From positions 1-7,899 of the forward strand of contig CADCOZ010000037.1 in assembly GCA_902803125.1 (NCBI GenBank): a DNA stretch of 7,899 nucleotides, read 5' to 3'. A program made the translations under genes and the position numbers. Shown here one piece after another: positions 6,408 through 7,899 of this stretch. The stretch is from an uncultured Ruminococcus sp. (lineage in GTDB: Bacteria > Bacillota > Clostridia > Oscillospirales > Acutalibacteraceae). The notes under the pieces are model-generated. The model saw only the letters and a program-made list of their open reading frames with translations. It was not told the DNA's origin and did not search any database. Positions within the stretch are counted from its first letter, which is position 1, and each line of letters begins with the position of its first letter.

Positions 6408-6672
6408 ACAGATTTCTCCTTTCTTTACTGTCCAACGGAATGTTGGAGGGATTTTCCCTCCAAACCTCCCAGCAGGGGCTTTGCCCCTGCACCCCACCAA
6501 GGGATCTGCCCTTGGAACCCGTTGGGGAAAACCTTTTTCTGGCGAAAAAAAGGTTTTCCCCAAACCCCTTTCCAAAATTCGATGTGTTGTTGTCTTTCAA
6601 GTCCTCGACGGGCAAAATGTTATATTCTCCCGTCACTTTATCATTCACCTTGCCGTTTTTTGAAAAGCTCAC
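6397..6672 (-). other. Possible leader frame through the hairpin cluster
   Basis: A frame can start at GTG 6670-6672 (91 codons) and stops at TGA 6397-6399, overlapping the TTG start of the rep-like gene in another frame. The first 35 or so codons (NGKVNDKVTGEYNILPVEDL in part) look protein-like. The remainder is just the hairpin cluster read as protein. There is no convincing RBS before the GTG. It may be a leader peptide affecting access to the rep start, the remnant of a small gene, or chance. Listed with low confidence because it fills an otherwise unexplained 324-base gap. Confidence 0.2.
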
Positions 6673-6731
6673 TTTTCTCGCATATGCTAACTGCTAATTG
6701 TTTCCTCTGCGGCAAGGTAGGAAACAGATTG
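6408..6731. other. Spacer between the RHH gene and the rep-like gene
   Basis: This 324-base gap holds a TGTTTCCT/AGGAAACA hairpin (6699-6706/6719-6726) just after the RHH stop, a small GAAAAG/CTTTTC hairpin (6662-6677), the possible leader frame and the four-hairpin cluster. I could not find a good -35/-10 pair for the rep-like gene, so it may be read from the parA promoter, with the hairpins damping expression. Confidence 0.5.
6443..6563. repeat. Cluster of four consecutive perfect hairpins in the rep leader
   Basis: Four perfect inverted repeats follow each other: 6443-6451/6455-6463 (TTGGAGGGA arms), 6472-6479/6483-6490 (GCAGGGGC arms), 6497-6503/6509-6515 (CCAAGGG arms) and 6522-6538/6547-6563 (a 17-bp stem with an 8-base loop). 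They fill the leader of the rep-like gene, the nearest 36 bases from its TTG codon. Similar strings of GGGGCAAAGCCCC-type hairpins recur between genes in many gut bacteria in my recollection, so this is probably a dispersed structured repeat. It is not a simple terminator, since no T-tract follows any stem on the minus strand except the T residues within the longest stem. Confidence 0.8.
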
Positions 6732-6992
6732 TTATTCCTCCGAAAAATAGCGTTCCAGAATGTCATTCACCAGCCGGTTTTTTGACATTTTCTGTTTTTT
6801 GGCTTCCTCTTCCAGTTTCTTCACAAGGCTTTTGGACAAAAGCAGCTGCATCCGCTCACTTCTCGGTTCAAGATACCGCACAGCACCGCCACGGCTGCCG
6901 GACACGTCCCCCTCACCGGACACTTCCTCGAAAACAGTGGGAGCTATCCCTGTGATTAACTCTTCTGCGGCATTCGTAAAACTCTTTTTCAC
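6732..6992 (-). CDS. Small ribbon-helix-helix DNA-binding protein (ParB-like partition partner)
   Basis: An 86-residue protein starting at GTG 6990-6992, preceded by AGGAGG about 8-9 bases upstream inside the parA end; the GTGA overlap with the parA stop implies translational coupling. Residues 1-45 are polar and probably flexible. Residues 46-84 (RMQLLLSKSLVKKLEEEAKK followed by QKMSKNRLVNDILERYF) have the strand, helix, turn, helix order of RHH proteins. In type Ib partition systems such a protein follows parA, binds repeated sites near the parA promoter, represses the operon and uses its flexible N-terminus to stimulate the ParA ATPase. The 13-bp repeats upstream of parA are the obvious candidate sites. 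A CopG-like copy-number repressor is the main alternative. Confidence 0.75.
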   Translation of the reverse strand: MKKSFTNAAEELITGIAPTVFEEVSGEGDVSGSRGGAVRYLEPRSERMQLLLSKSLVKKLEEEAKKQKMSKNRLVNDILERYFSEE

Positions 6993-7768
6993 GGTGTTAT
7001 TCCTCCTGTTACCTCGTCTGTCAGCCGTCTGTAATCCTCTGCGGCGTTACTTTTCGGAGCATAAACAAAGATGTCTTTTCGCAGGGCTTGGGCTTCTTTA
7101 ATGGCCGTGCATTCCCTGATGCGGGTATCATACACCTTGGTATGCAGTTTTTCGGCGGTCTGTGTCAGAGCCTCCGCTAAATCTTTGCTGATGGTGGTGC
7201 GGCTGTTATAGCGTGTCAAAACAATCCCGTCAATGGTCAGCCTTCCGTTGCAGTATTTCCGCACGGTGGCGATGGTATTGCTGATCTGTGTAATCCCCTG
7301 CAAAGAATAGATGTCGGCCTGTGCCGGAATGATAACGGTATCGGCCGCCGCCAAAGCATTGATCGAAAGAATCCCCAAAGCCGGCGGCGTGTCAATGATG
7401 ATGTAGTCGTAGCGGTTCGGGTCGATATGCTGAAGGGCTTCTTTGAGTTTATACTCCTTCCCGATTTCGGTAAAAATTTTCTCGGCCACCGCCAGACGTT
7501 CCGCACTGGGAATAATGTCTATTTGTCCGCCGCCGTCATCGGTGTATACGGTTTGTATCTCCTGCGGGGTTGTTTCCGGCCGTTCCATCACGCCGAAAAT
7601 GCCGTATCGGCCGCCCTCCGCATTGACCGTATAGGAGAGGTTGCCCTGTGCATCAAGGTCTATCAGCAGAACCTTGCTGCCTCTGTGATACAGTCCGAAC
7701 CCCAACGCCGCCGCCGTTGTGGTCTTTCCGGTGCCGCCCTTCTGGTTGTTAACAGCAATTACTTTCAT
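6989..7768 (-). CDS. parA: ParA/Soj-family partition ATPase
   Basis: A 259-residue protein from ATG 7766-7768, with GGAGG (7778-7782) 9 bases upstream; the longer open frame to 7834 overlaps the promoter and is rejected. Deviant Walker A KGGTGKTT (residues 10-17) with the signature Lys10, switch region LLIDLDAQGN, and IIIDTPPALG as the Walker B-like segment; the VIIPAQADIYSLQGITQI segment is also typical. The length and lack of an N-terminal helix-turn-helix place it among small (type Ib) ParA proteins. It would form ATP-dependent dimers on the nucleoid and move plasmid copies apart together with the RHH protein encoded directly downstream. A chromosomal Soj or a conjugative-element ParA would look similar, but the RHH partner and iterons favour a plasmid. 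Confidence 0.93.
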   Translation of the reverse strand: MKVIAVNNQKGGTGKTTTAAALGFGLYHRGSKVLLIDLDAQGNLSYTVNAEGGRYGIFGVMERPETTPQEIQTVYTDDGGGQIDIIPSAERLAVAEKIFTEIGKEYKLKEALQHIDPNRYDYIIIDTPPALGILSINALAAADTVIIPAQADIYSLQGITQISNTIATVRKYCNGRLTIDGIVLTRYNSRTTISKDLAEALTQTAEKLHTKVYDTRIRECTAIKEAQALRKDIFVYAPKSNAAEDYRRLTDEVTGGITP

Positions 7769-7808
7769 GATCTTGTTCCTCCATTCCTCGGTTTTCTTTC
7801 CTACTTTC

Positions 7809-7838
7809 ATTATACCACATTTTCCTGCCAACAAACAA
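7809..7838 (-). promoter_or_regulatory. Extended -10 promoter of the parA operon
   Basis: The minus strand has a perfect -10 TATAAT (7809-7814) preceded by TGG, the extended -10 form. An imperfect -35, TTGTTT (7833-7838), lies 18 bases upstream. The mRNA would begin about 35 bases before the parA ATG. Iterons begin 9 bases beyond the -35 box, so a protein on them could control this promoter. Confidence 0.75.
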
Positions 7839-7847
7839 CTCCTTTTA

Positions 7848-7899
7848 GGTTTTGTGTGTAGGTTTTATGTGTAGGATTTATGTGTATGTTTTATGTGTA
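7848..7899 (+). repeat. Second iteron array upstream of parA (reaches the window edge)
   Basis: Four 13-bp units in register: 7848-7860 (GGTTTTGTGTGTA), 7861-7873 (GGTTTTATGTGTA), 7874-7886 (GGATTTATGTGTA) and 7887-7899 (TGTTTTATGTGTA). The last unit is identical to the consensus of the array at 2247-2311, and the first equals its third unit. The array probably continues outside the window. Its position right behind the parA promoter fits a combined operator and centromere for the RHH protein, or Rep binding sites. Confidence 0.9.

Noticed and set aside
6405..6575. Longer start (ATG 6575) for the rep-like gene
   Set aside because: The 56 extra codons read through the hairpin cluster, no RBS precedes that ATG, and an AGGAG site fits TTG 6407.
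6662..6726. Two small hairpins after the RHH gene as a terminator for the par operon
   Set aside because: Neither stem is followed by a T-tract on the minus strand, so termination is not supported.
7769..7834. Longer start for parA at 7834
   Set aside because: It overlaps the -10 region; ATG 7768 has GGAGG at good distance and gives the usual ParA N-terminus directly before the Walker A motif.

Overview
The window reads as plasmid-type accessory DNA from a Gram-positive-like anaerobe, most likely a gut or oral member of the Bacillota. The pointers are strong AGGAGG-type ribosome binding sites, near-consensus sigma-A promoters, a BspA-type leucine-rich repeat protein and moderate GC. The host assignment is inference. 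No rRNA, tRNA, CRISPR, transposase or integrase was seen. All five convincing protein genes lie on the minus strand, so transcription runs from right to left.

Right part (6732-7899): an array of 13-bp direct repeats (iterons, at the window edge), then an extended -10 promoter, parA (Walker-type partition ATPase) and, with a 4-base GTGA overlap, a small ribbon-helix-helix gene. This is the layout of a compact type Ib partition locus. Middle (2725-6731): a 324-base spacer with four consecutive hairpins leads into a 544-residue protein that looks like a winged-helix replication initiator (TTG start). Eleven bases further on comes a 678-residue leucine-rich repeat protein that has no visible secretion signal and carries 17 tandem 23-residue repeats. 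A strong rho-independent terminator lies at 2511-2560.

Left-middle (1883-2724) is a non-coding region with origin-like content: five more copies of the same 13-bp iteron ending in a 16-bp palindrome, a single inverted copy, two 54-bp direct repeats, an AT-rich tract and a DnaA-box-like sequence. Left part (1-1882): a TTGACA/TATACT promoter drives a protein with an N-terminal SWIM zinc finger, a repetitive acidic linker and a HerA/DptH-like P-loop ATPase. This gene runs off the left edge, probably close to its natural end.

Together the genes suggest a small plasmid or plasmid-like island with replication (Rep plus iterons), partition (ParA plus RHH) and two unusual cargo proteins: a zinc-finger DNA-translocase-like ATPase and a putatively cytoplasmic LRR protein coupled to rep. 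The same iteron appears upstream of both the parA promoter and the ATPase promoter, so one DNA-binding protein could act at both. The window could even be a complete small circle opened inside the iterons, but this cannot be decided from the sequence alone.
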